A stretch of 64,000 nucleotides of DNA from Archivesica marissinica (GCA_014843695.1 CM026404.1:6327773-6391772), one strand, 5' to 3'. Positions 35,901 through 46,121 are shown, numbered from the stretch's first letter. Notes: a model not told the origin generated them from the sequence alone. Numbers and translations are program-made.

Positions 35901-38900
35901 CTCTCTCCCTGTTTAGTAGCGCGTTCTCTTCAGGTGCGATAGGCCCGGAGTTCGAGCCCTGGTAGAGTCGTACGATTGTGCCTTTAGGCTAAGTTCCACG
36001 TTGCCTCTTCTCTCTCCCTCTTTGCGATCGATTCCATCAGAAATGAGGTCTTGAGAGTGATTAATATAACTTGTAGGGACTTGTTTCGCAATTGAGCTTA
36101 AATAAATTTATATAAATTAAACTATTTTCATATACTAAAACAAAAGACCCTCTAGATTTACCTGTCAAATAAATGCTTATGATCACCAATGTGCAAACAC
36201 TGTCCCCATCTAGATTTACCTGTTAAATAAATGCTTATGATCACCAATGTGCAAACACTGTCCCCATCTAGATTTACCTGTTAAATAAATGCTTATGATC
36301 ACCAATGTGCAAACACTCCCCATCTAGATTTACCTGTCAAATAAATGCTTATGATCACCAATGTGCAAACACAGTCCATCTAGATTTACCTGTCAAATAA
36401 ATGCTTATGATCACCAATGTGCAAACACAGTCCATCTATATTTACCTGTCAAATAAATGCTTATGATCACCAATGTGCAAACACAGTCCATCTATATTTA
36501 CCTGTCAAATAAATGCTTATGATCACCAATGTGCAAACAATGTCCCCATCTAGATTTACCTGTCAAATAAATGCTTATGATCACCAATGTGCAAACACTG
36601 TCCTCATCTAGATTTACCTGTCAAATAAATGCTTATGATCACCAATGTGCAAACACAGTCCATCTAGATTTACCTGTCAAATAAATGCTTATGATCACCA
36701 ATGTGCAAACACTGTCACCCCTAGATTTACCTGTCAAATAAATGCTTATGATCACCAATGTGCAAACACTGTCACCCCTATATTTACTTGTCAAATAAAT
36801 GCTTATGATCACCAATGTGCAAACACTGTCCCATCTAGATTTACCTGTCAAATAAATGCTTATGATCACCAATGTGCAAACACTGTCCTCATCTAGATTT
36901 ACCTGTCAAATAAATGCTTATGATCACCAATGTGCAAACACTGTCCCCATCTAGATTTACCTGTCAAATAAATGCTTATGATCACCAATGTGCAAACACT
37001 GTCCATCTAGATTTACCTGTCAAATAAATGCTTATGATCACCAATGTGCAAACACTGTCACCCCTAGATTTACCTGTCAAATAAATGCTTATGATCACCA
37101 ATGTGCAAACACTGTCACCCCTATATTTACTTGTCAAATAAATGCTTATGATCACCAATGTGCAAACACTGTCCCCATCTAGATTTACCTGTCAAATAAA
37201 TGCTTATGATCACCAATGTGCAAACACTGTCCTCCTAGATTTACCTGTCAAATAAATGCTTATGATCACCAATGTGCAAACACTGTCCCCCTAGATTTAC
37301 CTGTCAAATAAATGCTTATGATCACCAATGTGCAAACACTGTCCTCATCTAGATTTACCTGTCAAATAAATGCTTATGATCACCAATGTGCAAACACAGT
37401 CCATCTAGATTTACCTGTCAAATAAATGCTTATGATCACCAATGTGCAAACACTGTCACCCCTAGATTTACCTGTCAAATAAATGCTTATGATCACCAAT
37501 GTGCAAACACTGTCACCCCTATATTTACTTGTCAAATAAATGCTTATGATTACCAATGTGCAAACACTGTCCCCATCTAGATTTACCTGTCAAATAAATG
37601 CTTATGATCACCAATGTGCAAACACTGTCACCCCTAGATTTACCTGTCAAATAAATGCTTATGATCACCAATGTGCAAACACTGTCACCCCTATATTTAC
37701 CTGTCAAATAAATGCTTATGATCACCAATGTGCAAACACTGTCCCCATCTAGATTTACCTGTCAAATAAATGCTTATGATCACCAATGTGCAAACACTGT
37801 CCTCATCTAGATTTACCTGTCAAATAAATGCTTATGATCACCAATGTGCAAACACTGTCCCCATCTAGATTTACCTGTCAAATAAATGCTTATGATCACC
37901 AATGTGCAAACACAGTCCATCTAGATTTACCTGTCAAATAAATGCTTATGATCACCAATGTGCAAACACTGTCACCCCTAGATTTACCTGTCAAATAAAT
38001 GCTTATGATCACCAATGTGCAAACACTGTCACCCCTATATTTACCTGTCAAATAAATGCTTATGATCACCAATGTGCAAACACAGTCCATCTATATTTAC
38101 CTGTCAAATAAATGCTTATGATCACCAATGTGCAAACACAGTCCATCTATATTTACCTGTCAAATAAATGCTTATGATCACCAATGTGCAAACACTGTCC
38201 CCATCTAGATTTACCTGTTAAATAAATGCTTATGATCACCAATGTGCAAACACTGTCCCCATCTAGATTTACCCGTCAAATAAATGCTTATGATCACCAA
38301 TGTGCATATGTGTATGTACAATAAAACTGTCTTACCCCATTCCTTCATAGAGATTTAGGTTAATATACTATTATATCTCCATACAAACGACAACCAATTA
38401 GCTATCATGCAGTGGATAAGTAGTTACCATATCTATCCCACCTCCATAGATATTACTGGGACTACATGAGATGCCTGCCTTTATTATGAACATCGGTTTG
38501 ACTACTACATTGTCAATGTATGTCGTATTGGTAATGGCGTCAAGAGGTGCTTCTATGAGGGAAAAGGTTAAGCAACCAGCCAAGGGAATCGTAGAAAGGG
38601 GCTGCCTATTACAGGTGGATACTTAAATCATTGTCAATGTATGTTAAGACAACATTGTGTTATTGGGAATCTGGTAAATGCTGCTTACTAGAGGTGACCA
38701 CTAACACAGGTTTCACTGTAGGTGTATTGTAAGTGTATTTCTTATAGGGAAAAGACGACAGAAAGCACACATACAGATGAAAGCACACAGACGGCAAAAC
38801 CAAAACATCGTCATATAGTCTTCTATAGATTAAAGCTATTAGCCGCCTCTATGCTGATATTGATGTCGATACCTCTGATACGGGAAATTATCATAGATTA

Positions 38901-41900
38901 TAATATCCAGCTTAAACTGTACGTATAAACCCGACTGATGGATACGTATAAACCCAACTGATGGATACGTATTAAAGTCTCTTTGTGCGTTTTTTTTCTC
39001 TTCAGTTAGAAATATAATACTACCGTATAAGTCATATACAAATTGATCCTAGTGTTAGCTTTAGTTAACCATCTTTTACAGAGTTATTGGTGATTTTGTT
39101 AATAAATACCCATAAAGGGAGGTAATTTACAAATGGTAATTTCACAAAAGCAGGATCGTTTGTGGCCATATTTTCCAAATATTACCATTTAAAGTAATAA
39201 TTTATTATTGAAATATGAAAATGTAAGACAATAATCACAATATCTAATCATCCGCTCCTTACAATATCTCGGTGTGCAGCACATTACGCATAATGGGGCT
39301 TCGGTGTGCAGCACATTACACATAATGGGGCTTCGGTGTGCAGCACATTACACATAATGGGGCTTCGGTGTGCAGCACATTACACATAATGGGGCTTCGG
39401 TGTGCAGCACATTACGCATAATGGGGCTTCGGTGTGCAGCACATTATGCATAATGGGGCTTCGGTGTGCAGCACATTACACATAATGGGGCTTTGGTGTG
39501 CAGCACATTACACATAATGGGGCTTTAAGTGAAGAACAAAAGCACAGTCAACACCTCAGATAATAATCCTTTGGCAAGACCACATTCCTCAAACACTAGT
39601 GACACATTGATCATGGTCAGCACATGCGCCATGTGCTATTTGTCATAAGTGGGTCAATGGTCACAATGACCGTAAATTCAAAATCGACATTTGTATGTGT
39701 TTGATGATTCAATTCCTGGAACTGTTCATGGACATTTGTATGTGTTTGATGATTCAATACCTGGAACTGTTCATGGACATTTGTATGTGTTTGATGATTC
39801 AATTCCTGGACATTTGTATGTGTTTAATGATTCAATTCCTGGAACTGTTTATGGACATTTGTATGTGTTTAATGATTCAATTCCTGGAATTGTTTATGGA
39901 CATTTGTATGTGTTTGATGATTCAATTCCTGGAACTGTTTATGGACATTTGTATGTGTTTAATGATTCAATTCCTGGAACTGTTTATGGACATTTGTATG
40001 TGTTTGATGGTTCAATTCCTGGAACTGTTCATGGACATTTGTATGTGTTTGATGATTCAATTCCTGGAACAGTTCATGGACATTTGTATGTGTTTGATGA
40101 TTCAATTCCTGGACATTTGTATGTGTTTAATGATTCAATTCCTGGAACTGTTTATGGACATTTGTATGTGTTTAATGATTCAATTCCTGGAACTGTTTAT
40201 GGACATTGATCAATTTATCTACACTGGCTCCAGGGCGACATCTGTTCTTGTGAAGAATAAGTTCTAGTAAATGTATCCTGTTCTTGTGAAGAATAAGTTC
40301 TAGTAAATGTATCCATCTCTATGCTGGTCTAGGCTTCATTCAGATATCAACAATTTGGCTATTGTAGTGTTACATCGTTAAATAGAGTGTTACATCGTTG
40401 TATAGAGTGTTACATCGTTGTATAGAGTGTTACATCGTTATATAGAGTGTTACATCGTTGTATAGAGTGTTACATCGTTGTATAGAGTGTTACATCGTTG
40501 TATAGAGTGTTACATCGTTGTATAGAGTGTTACATCGTTATATAGAGTGTTACATCGTTGTATAGAGTGTTACATCGTTATATAGAGTGTTACATCGTTG
40601 TATAGAGTGTTACATCGTTATATAGCGTGTTACATCGTTGTATAGAGTGTTACATCATTATATAGCGTGTTACATCGTTGTATAGAGTGTTACATCGTTG
40701 TATAGAGTGTTACATCGTTATATAGAGTGTTACATCGTTGTATAGAGTGTTACATCGTTGTATAGAGTGTTACATCGTTGTATAGAGTGTTACATCATTG
40801 TATAGAGTGTTACATCGTTATATAGAGTATTACATCCTTTGATATATAAATTTTAATTTGTCTGCTTGCACATTGGTGAATAATTAAAATAAATCGAATA
40901 TGAACCGTAGCCACGTCTGATCAGGATATGTGTTGTTTGATTGATATTCAGGCAAGTGTTTTAGCTCCACTATCCGTATAGCAAACAGCATTGAGCCTGA
41001 TCAGACAGCACATTTTGTTCTGCCTGATCTGGCTCTATGCTGTCTGCAAAAGCAACTTTAGTTGTGATTGGCAGGTTACGGGTTAAGCTATTATTATTTG
41101 AACTTTGCCGCCCAAACTTAAACGCTGTCTATTGAGATCCATGCACATACCATAGCCCTTTGCTATTAGGAACGCTGTCCATTGAGATCCATGCACATAC
41201 CATAGCCCTTTGTTATTAGGAACGCTGTCCATTGAGATCCATGCACATACCATAGCCCTTTGCTATTAGGAACGCTGTCCATTGAGATCCATGCACATAC
41301 CATAGCCCTTTGCTATTAGGAACGCTGTCCATTGAGATCCATGCACATACCATAGCCCTTTGCTATTAGGAATGCTGTCCATTGAGATCCATGCACATAC
41401 CATAGCCCTTTGCTATTAGGAACGCTGTCCATTGAGATCCATGCACATATCATAGCCCTTTGCTATTAGGAACGCTGTCCATTGAGATCCATGCACATAC
41501 CATAGCCCTTTGCTATTAGGATATGCATGTTATTGAGGGTGGTTCCATTAACATTATTTAGACAATGGAGAGTGCATTTTTGACTTCCCCAGTGTACTAA
41601 GATATATCCAACGGAGAATCTAGGAACATGTATAAATATTGCCATATTTTTGCCAATGGCTACTCTGGCTATTGCCAGCGCGGGCCCTGATAATATGTTG
41701 AGTTATACTCGTATCTCGGGTAGATAGAGGTAACTTAGATTTGTACAAGTGATCACCATGACTACATGTCATGCAACACCCTGTCACAACATGCCACGCA
41801 ACACCCCGTCACAACATGTCATGCTACACCCTGTCACAACATGTCATGCAACACCCTGTCACAACATGTCATGCTACACCCTGTCACAACATGTCATGCA

Positions 41901-44900
41901 ACACCCCGTCACAACATGTCATGCTACACCCCGTCACAACATGTCATGCAACACCCTGTCACAACATGTCATGCTACACCCCGTCACAACATGTCATGCT
42001 ACACCCCGTCACAACATGTCACCCAACACCCCGTCACAACATGTCATGCTACACCCCGTCACAACATGTCATGCAACACCCTGTCACAACATGTCATGCT
42101 ACACCCTGTCACAACATGTCATGCAACACCCTGTCACAACATGTCATGCTACACCCTGTCACAACATGTCATGCAACACCCTGTCACAACACGTCATGCT
42201 ACACCCCATCACAACACGTCATGCAACACCCTGTCACAACACGTCACATGCAACACCCTGTCATAACACGTCGCAACACGTCGCATGCAACACCCTGTCG
42301 AAACACGTCACATGCAACACCCTGTCGCAACACGTCACATGCAACACCCTGTCGCAACACGTCACATGCAACACCCTGTCGCAACACGTCACATGCAACA
42401 CCCTGTCGCAACACGTCACATGCAACACCCTGTCGCAACACGTCACATGCAACACCCTGTCGCAACACGTCACATGCAACACCCTGTCATGCTCAGTTTC
42501 TACAATATAGACTGATTTCTGCTTATTTCCTTCATCAGAAGTGTAGGGGATATTGACATAACTTGTCACAAGCATGTAATGGGGGCAGGGCATCCATGTC
42601 CAATGGACACATCTCTAACAAGTTCACAATGTATCGGTTGGTACAACAATTATGATTGGAAGTTGAGGTGTTGACCATGCTTTCTGTTCTCAATATTCAT
42701 AAATGTTCACTTATTAATTTAGTTTTATAAATTATAAATTTCAATTAATATTGTACTACTGTTTTTAACTTTACATTGTGTGAAATAGATCTATAGTAAT
42801 TATTGTAAGGTATTAACATGTTAAAACTATATTTTTACTGATGCAATAAAGCTTACATGTACTCTTGCGCTATATGTACTAAAGTAGCACGTGAACCCGG
42901 GCAGGATTTGAACTTGTACTCCTGTGCTATATGTACTGTAAAGCATGTGAACCCGGGCAGGATTTGAACTTGTACTCTTGTGCTATATGTACTGTAGTAG
43001 CACGTAAACCCAGGCAGGATTTGAACTTGTACTCCTGTGCTATATGTACTGTAGTAGCACGTGAACCAGGGCAGGATTTGAACTTGTACTCCTGTGCTAT
43101 ATGTACTGTAAAGCATGTGAACCCGGGCAGGATTTGAACTTGTACTCCTGTGCTATATGTACTGTAGTAGCACGTGAACCTGGGCAGGATTTGAACTTGT
43201 ACTCCTGTGCTATATGTACTGTAGTAGCACTTGAACCTGGGCAGGATTTGAACTTGTACTCCTGTGCTATATGTACTGTAGAAGCACTTGAACCCGGGCA
43301 GGATTTGAACTTGTACTCCTGTGCTATATGTACTGTAGAAGCACGTGAACCCGGGCAGGATTTGAACTTGTACTCTTGTGCTATATGTACTGTAGTAGCA
43401 CGTGAACCTGGGCAGGATTTGAACTTGTACTCCTGTGCTATATGTACTGTAGTAGCACGTGAACCTGGGCAGGATTTGAACTTGTACTCCTGTGCTATAT
43501 GTACTGTAGAAGCACTTGAACCCGGACAGGATTTGAACTTGTACTCCTGTGCTATAGGTACTGTAGAAGCACGTGAACCCGGGCAGGATTTGAACTTGTA
43601 CTCCTGTGCTATATGTACTGTAGTAGCATGTGAACCCGGGCAGGATTTGAACTTGTGCTCTTGTGAATTATTTAAACAGGTGCTGGTTAGTACTTGACAT
43701 TACTTGTTTAAAAGTAAGTTTTGTAGATAATTGTGTCTGTATTACAGTGATTGGTATTAACGTACATGGGTGTTTGATTTAACTTTTATTATTTTACAGC
43801 AAAAAGGAACAAGAGAGGAGATTACAAAGACAGTAAGTTTATATTGACATTATATTCTGTATGTTCCGACAAGTAGGTAGCCGTCCTGGTGTAACCCCCC
43901 ACCCCCGGAGGATGCTTGATCAGTTGTGTAGCAGTCTGAGGTAACCCACCCCTGGAGGATGGTTATCAGTTGTGTAGCCGTCCTGAGGTAACCCACCCCT
44001 GGAGGATGGTTATCAGTTGTGTAGCCGTCCTGAGGTAACCCACCCCCGGAGGATGCTTGATCAGTTGTGTAGCTGTCCTGAGGTACCCCCCCACCCCCGG
44101 AGGATGGTTATCAGTTGTGTAGCAGTCTGAGGTAACCCCGGAGGATGGTTGATCAGTTGTGTAGCAGTCTGAGGTAACCCCGGAGGATGGTTGATCAGTT
44201 GTGTAGCAGTCTGATGTAACCTGGGAGGATGGTTGATCAGTTGTGTAGCAGTCTGGTGTAACCTGGGAGGATGGTTGATCAGTTGTGTAGCAGTCTGAGG
44301 TAACCATGGAGGATGGTTGATCAGTTGTGTAGCAGTCTGATGTAACCTGGGAGGATGGTTGATCAGTTGTGTAGCAGTCTGAGGTAACCTGGGAGGATGG
44401 TTGATCAGTTGTGTAGCAGTCTGAGGTAACCCCGGAGGATGGTTGATCAGTTGTGTAGCAGTCTGATGTAACCTGGGAGGATGGTTGATCAGTTGTGTAG
44501 CAGTCTGGTGTAACCTGGGAGGATGGTTGATCAGTTGTGTAGCAGTCTGAGGTAACCATGGAGGATGGTTGATCAGTTGTGTAGCAGTCTGATGTAAGCT
44601 GGGAGGATGGTTGATCAGTTGTGTAGCAGTCTGAGGTAACCTGGGAGGATGGTTGATCAGTCGTGTAGCAGTCTGAGGTAACCCACCCCTGGAGGATGGT
44701 TGATCAGTTGTGTAGCAGTCTGAGGTAACCTGGGAGGATGGTTGATCAGTCGTGTAGCAGTCTGAGGTAACCCACCCCTGGAGGATGGTTGATCAGTTGT
44801 GTAGCAGACTGAGGTAACCATCAAGGATGGTTGATGTCAGGAAGCTATCCAGCTGGCTTGCAGCAGGTCGGTGGTTCTACCTGGGTGCCAGTCCGTGCCT

Positions 44901-45490
44901 GAAACACTGCTTGGACGGCCATGCTGGGGTCTTCTCCACCAATAATAGCTGGAGAGTCGCCATATGACCTACGCTATTGGAGCGAATTTACGCCCCACAT
45001 ATTTTGTAGGGAGTGGAGTCAGGGTCCCTAGGGCGACTACTTTACCCATGTTGCCGTCTAGAATGAGCCCTGCTAGGGTGACTTATTCCACCCGCTTCAC
45101 CCTGCAGGATGAACACAGATTTTATGTAACAAGTTAGTTGCGTATACTTGCTACTATATCATCATGATGGTCACGGGTTCGAGCCCCGCTCAGACCGTGT
45201 CTCATTTATATGAAAAAGTTGACAGTTTCTTACGGAGGTTGGTGCACCCAAGTACTGGTTAACCGCTGGAGCCTGCCCAGGAAAGGTATTGTTAGGTAAA
45301 CTGCCCGCCGGCGATATAGCCCAAAATGGTGCTGATGCAGGCGTAAAACCCGAAATATAACATAACTTACTACTATGTGAATGTTATATTATTGTTCATT
45401 TTCAGATATGCTAACCGGACATCTGATAACCTGCTGGACGAATTGTTAAACAAAGAAACAAGCAAGGACACGATAGATAAATCACCTTGA
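26945..45490 (+). CDS. DNAJC4-like: DNAJC4-like membrane J-domain protein, six-exon model
   Basis: J-domain co-chaperone that should stimulate an Hsp70 ATPase at a membrane. Exons: 26945-27045, 30992-31079, 31703-32046, one of 32651-32803, 35612-35764 or 38748-38918, then 43800-43832 and 45406-45490 (stop TGA 45488-45490). All introns are GT-AG and every phase joins (2, 0, 2, 2, 2). The J-domain spans residues 35 to about 100: FKSLYAVLGLGRNAS, EVRDAYIKLSKK, the essential HPD at residues 65-67 just after an exon junction, and INEAYGILSKPSSRRDYDAKL. A Ser/Arg/Tyr/His-rich linker follows, then one transmembrane segment, then a charged tail (KKEQERRLQRQYANRT). A J-domain near the N-terminus, one membrane segment and a basic tail match DNAJC4; DNAJC30 is the alternative. 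Exon 1 is the least certain part. The total is 267 residues with exon 4a. Confidence 0.8.
27046..27147. other. start of intron 1
   Basis: Donor gtaagac at 27046. The stretch up to the SINE at 27148 has no other feature. Confidence 0.5.
27148..27390 (+). mobile_element. tRNA-derived SINE (family C)
   Basis: A-box-like gtggtcgagtggttaaaatc and B-box-like cgcgttcgagccccgctcag, then gtctcatttatatgaaaaag and gttggtgcacccaagtactg. The 3' part has cggcgatatagcccgaaatg. A 5'-shortened copy is at 45150-45368. Confidence 0.8.
27391..27694. other. intron 1 sequence, no exon supported
   Basis: A frame from 27482 stays open into the 27-bp array, but no splice site of the right phase or recognisable domain supports it. 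Confidence 0.4.
27695..28769. repeat. 27-bp splice-acceptor-like minisatellite, left part (about 40 copies)
   Basis: Unit of 27 bp: gatttaaatgttgccttta plus tatttaca, so each junction reads tgcctttatatttacag. Variants have aaattctgcc, aatattgcc or a tatatatag form. The same array continues at 30721-30991 after a LINE, and its last unit forms the acceptor of the J-domain exon at 30992. Confidence 0.95.
28770..30720 (-). mobile_element. 5'-truncated non-LTR retrotransposon inside the 27-bp array
   Basis: The - strand frame (30715 to 28998, no internal stop) encodes the reverse transcriptase and C-terminal part of a LINE. In order: NNYRGITLVSCMSKLFTTIL, DAQFGFRKGRSTIDALFIL, YIDMKRCFDSIYRNALW, GLRQGEIMSPILFSLFVEDL, catalytic LFADDMVILA, DFNYLGTILNYTG, AVYGELGRYPMYISR, and a zinc-knuckle-like CQCCNTLDVEDEFHFILTC near the end. 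The endonuclease is missing. The 3' end is a ttctgttctgttctg tail. tttata at 28764-28769 and 30721-30726 is the likely target-site duplication. An unbroken frame suggests recent insertion. It lies antisense in intron 1 of the J-protein gene. Confidence 0.85.
30721..30991. repeat. 27-bp splice-acceptor-like minisatellite, right part (about 10 copies)
   Basis: Continuation of the array at 27695-28769. The final tttatatttacag (30979-30991) is the acceptor used for exon 2 in the model, so the array and the splice site share one sequence. Confidence 0.95.
31084..31252 (-). mobile_element. SINE family A2 fragment next to the exon 2 donor
   Basis: It begins only about four bases after the donor gtaatc at 31080. 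It holds the reversed tail (acgattgtgaaacaag, then atattaatcactctc) and the block gtgggaggaaaccggagtac, then ccggagaaaacccacctg. Confidence 0.65.
31296..31430. repeat. 28-bp minisatellite, 4 to 5 copies
   Basis: Unit aactcaaaccagttctagca plus ggggtgat, in intron 2. Confidence 0.85.
31620..31687 (+). mobile_element. SINE family A tail next to the exon 3 acceptor
   Basis: ttgtaagaacttgtttcgca, then atcaagctatattaaattt, ending in ataataaactaaact. It is in opposite orientation to the fragment at 31084 and ends about 15 bases before the acceptor at 31702. Confidence 0.6.
32160..32345 (+). mobile_element. SINE family D, diverged copy
   Basis: Recognised by gaagattggtggttttaccc, then aataatagctagagac, then gacctaagctgttggcgcaa and a cgttaga end. 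Better copies are at 44842-44995 and 46122-46285. Confidence 0.6.
32395..32590. repeat. 70-bp imperfect repeat, about 2.5 copies, upstream of exon 4a
   Basis: aactccggtgcctg recurs at 32481 and 32551 with tatgtcatatcccaaat between. The motif is related to the 53-bp array upstream of exon 4b, which supports duplication of intron plus exon. Confidence 0.7.
32651..32803 (+). CDS. alternative transmembrane exon 4a of the DNAJC4-like gene
   Basis: Acceptor cttctacag, donor gtatgt, 153 nt, phase 2 on both sides. It encodes PERRVNSQPQDYASYLRRA, then a hydrophobic run FYARLLGVFVIACFIYSF, then YGGERYLAGNA. I count 23 of 50 identities with exon 4b. Being symmetric, it can be included, skipped or exchanged without a frameshift. 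Confidence 0.85.
32804..33226. other. intron after exon 4a
   Basis: The frame of exon 4a stays open past the donor to about 33107, so intron retention would add a long tail. It contains a T-rich run at about 33030-33060. No other feature. Confidence 0.5.
33227..33395. mobile_element. TA-type MITE copy
   Basis: It begins tacagtgaagcctgtttta and carries gtggctgcttaatagag and gactgcttaatacaagttgg, in inverted orientation to the element at 26332. The far end is degraded. Confidence 0.6.
33425..33793. repeat. 14/13-bp minisatellite, about 26 copies
   Basis: Short unit gagccgtccaatcc, mixed with gagccgtccatcc and gagccatccatcc forms. Irregular order. Confidence 0.9.
33794..34600. repeat. 74-bp minisatellite, about 11 copies
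   Basis: Unit of 74 bp containing gagcccacaagaacagccgg, gtgtagtacagagtacaatg and tataggggttttgtccgtcc. Two copies carry gtagactaagtac instead, so the period there is 73. It directly follows the unrelated 14-bp array. Confidence 0.95.
34601..34831. other. intron spacer
   Basis: Nothing recognised. Confidence 0.4.
34832..35463. repeat. 53-bp minisatellite, about 12 copies, upstream of exon 4b
   Basis: Unit of 53 bp containing tagattactagagaccagaa and aggtgcctctaactgttcat. It is nearly homogeneous and ends about 150 bp before the exon 4b acceptor. Confidence 0.95.
35612..35764 (+). CDS. alternative transmembrane exon 4b (duplicate of 4a)
   Basis: It has the same length (153 nt), the same acceptor context (ccttctacag), the same donor gtatgt and the same phase 2/2 as exon 4a. 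It encodes PGRRVDSDNQEYTSYLRRA, then LYAILPGLLVLLCVIFRL. Intron sequence on both sides is also related: a ggtgcctctaactg motif upstream and a caacacctc motif downstream. It arose by tandem duplication of the exon with its flanks. The frame is intact, with no stop. Confidence 0.8.
35868..36124 (+). mobile_element. tRNA-derived SINE (family A), 5' damaged
   Basis: gtagcgcgttctcttcaggt and ccggagttcgagccctgg mark the tRNA-like head; gagtgattaatataacttg and cgcaattgagctt mark the tail. A second piece of body (aattccacgttgcctcttc) is duplicated upstream at about 35880. Confidence 0.7.
36147..38306. repeat. 58-bp minisatellite array, about 37 copies
   Basis: Unit of 58 bp: tctagatttacctgtcaaat, aaatgcttatgatcaccaat and gtgcaaacactgtcccca. 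Three linker variants (tgtccccat, agtccat, tgtcacccc) alternate in recurring order, for example near 36655, 37000, 37390 and 37910, so short higher-order blocks exist. It lies in the intron between exons 4b and 4c. Confidence 0.95.
38332..38571. mobile_element. MITE family A copy
   Basis: Left end ttaccccattccttcatag, right end ctatgagggaaaaggttaa. The body carries agctatcatgcagtggataa uninterrupted, which shows the original junction split by the LINE at 19021. Confidence 0.75.
38573..38720. mobile_element. TA-type MITE copy, inverted and degraded
   Basis: Contains gcaaccagccaagggaatcg and gaggtgaccactaacacagg, then tttcactgta at the right edge. It ends 27 bp before exon 4c and directly abuts MITE A. 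Confidence 0.6.
38748..38918 (+). CDS. alternative transmembrane exon 4c
   Basis: Acceptor tttcttatag, donor gtacgt, 171 nt, phase 2 on both sides, so it fits the same slot as 4a and 4b. It encodes a Thr-rich stretch EKTTESTHTDESTQTAKPKH, then VFYRLKLLAASMLILMSIPL as membrane segment, then IREIIIDYNIQLK. Similarity to 4a is weak (an FYxRL/FYRLKLL pattern). It could be an old duplicate or an independent exon. If the donor were ignored the frame would end at a TAA two codons later, giving an alternative terminal exon. Confidence 0.6.
38919..39270. other. intron spacer after exon 4c
   Basis: A short direct repeat (gtataaacccgactgatgga) occurs twice near 38923-38965. Nothing else. Confidence 0.5.
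39271..39524. repeat. 32-bp minisatellite, 8 copies
   Basis: Unit cggtgtgcagcacattacac plus ataatggggctt. Confidence 0.95.
39525..39689. other. remnant resembling sequence downstream of exons 4a/4b
   Basis: agcacagtcaacacctcag and, further on, gtcagcacatgcg resemble cagcaatgtcaacacctcc after 4a and gtcggcacatgca after 4b. This suggests a third, partly lost copy of the duplicated unit. Confidence 0.4.
39690..40207. repeat. 45-bp minisatellite, about 12 copies
   Basis: Unit of 45 bp: tttgtatgtgtttgatgatt, caattcctggaactgttcat. Two copies are 18 bp shorter (at about 39800 and 40110), and the order of variants around them repeats. Confidence 0.95.
40208..40365. repeat. short direct duplication
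   Basis: gttcttgtgaagaataagtt occurs twice about 36 bp apart (about 40243 and 40279). Confidence 0.7.
40366..40837. repeat. 20-bp minisatellite, about 23 copies
   Basis: Unit tgttacatcgttgtatagag, with cgtta and agcg variants. The 20-bp period is almost invariant. Confidence 0.95.
40870..41085. mobile_element. MITE B relative
   Basis: gcaaacagcattgagcctga and gatctggctctatgctgtct form the inner inverted pair; the right end is ggcaggttacgggttaa. Confidence 0.55.
41121..41520. repeat. 50-bp minisatellite, 8 copies
   Basis: Unit of 50 bp: aacgctgtccattgagatcc, atgcacataccatagccctt, tgctattagg. It is nearly identical throughout, hence young. Confidence 0.95.
41521..41764. other. intron spacer
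   Basis: Nothing recognised. Confidence 0.4.
41765..42490. repeat. 25-bp minisatellite passing into a 27-bp form, about 28 copies
   Basis: First part: aacaccctgtcacaacatgt plus catgc (25 bp), with alternating gcaaca and gctaca. From about 42250 the unit becomes aacaccctgtcgcaacacgt plus cacatgc (27 bp) and is homogeneous. Confidence 0.95.
42491..42861. other. AT-rich intron spacer
   Basis: Nothing recognised. Confidence 0.4.
42862..43660. repeat. 57-bp minisatellite, about 14 copies
   Basis: Unit of 57 bp: gtgaacccgggcaggatttg, aacttgtactcctgtgctat, atgtactgtagtagcac. It ends 140 bp before exon 5. Confidence 0.95.
43873..44825. repeat. 42-bp minisatellite, about 22 copies
   Basis: Unit tgatcagttgtgtagcagtc, tgaggtaacctgggaggatg, gt. 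Longer copies with a cccacccctgg insert occur at both ends. It begins 40 bp after the exon 5 donor. It is unrelated to the 42-bp array at 1430. Confidence 0.95.
44842..44995 (+). mobile_element. SINE family D
   Basis: gctatccagctggcttgcag, caggtcggtggttctacctg, aataatagctggagagtcgc and gacctacgctattggagcga, in that order. Other copies are at 32160, 46122, 48372, 52420 and about 56240. Confidence 0.7.
45150..45368 (+). mobile_element. tRNA-derived SINE (family C), head shortened
   Basis: B-box-like cacgggttcgagccccgctc, then gtctcatttatatgaaaaag and cggcgatatagcccaaaatg. It ends about 38 bp before the exon 6 acceptor. Confidence 0.75.
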
Positions 45491-46121
45491 TGAAGAGATA
45501 GCTGTAGTCAATACTTACAATTTGTATCATTTAGATTGCCGTGTCGAAAGTCCTTGGAACTATTGCCATACCTCTGGCGTCGGATGCAGACAATGTATAT
45601 GTTTCATTCTTCTGCCTAGTGGTTAGAATATTCTCAAGAATTCATCAAGTGTCGTCATGGCATTGAGGTGTATATCCATGTGATAAAATTCTTTCACAGT
45701 AACGTGTCGGCCATCTTGAATCAGAGAAAAGATGGCCGACATTTTAATGTGAATAAGTTTATGTTTTAATGTTCATTTATGGGAATTTTCGCGTGAAATA
45801 TCATCATGAAACTTAGCTGGTATCTTACGGTAGTTGGGAGAGCATCCTGGTGCGAACAAACATTGATTGGATCCGAGATAGACGCTGTTGTTTCTATAAG
45901 TATTTTGAATTGAACGTTTCGTAAGCCCTATTTTTCGGATATTCATCATGTTAATTTAGCTTATTGATGCTCACATTCATGAAAAAGCAATTTTCTTGTC
46001 CAATCCAAGATTGGTGACTTGTTGCTAAAAATAGATTATTTTTAATGTTTCCTGTTCGGGATGTGACACAATATACCTTAATGCTGTAGGTTGAAATCTC
46101 ATTGGGGGTATTATATTCCAA
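45491..46121. other. 3' flank of the DNAJC4-like gene
   Basis: Probable 3' untranslated sequence. No AATAAA hexamer is seen close to the stop codon, and no other gene. Confidence 0.4.

Noticed and set aside
36147..38306. Possible CRISPR array
   Set aside because: Units are contiguous with no unique spacers, no cas genes are present, and the genome is eukaryotic. The same holds for the 29-bp and 31-bp arrays.
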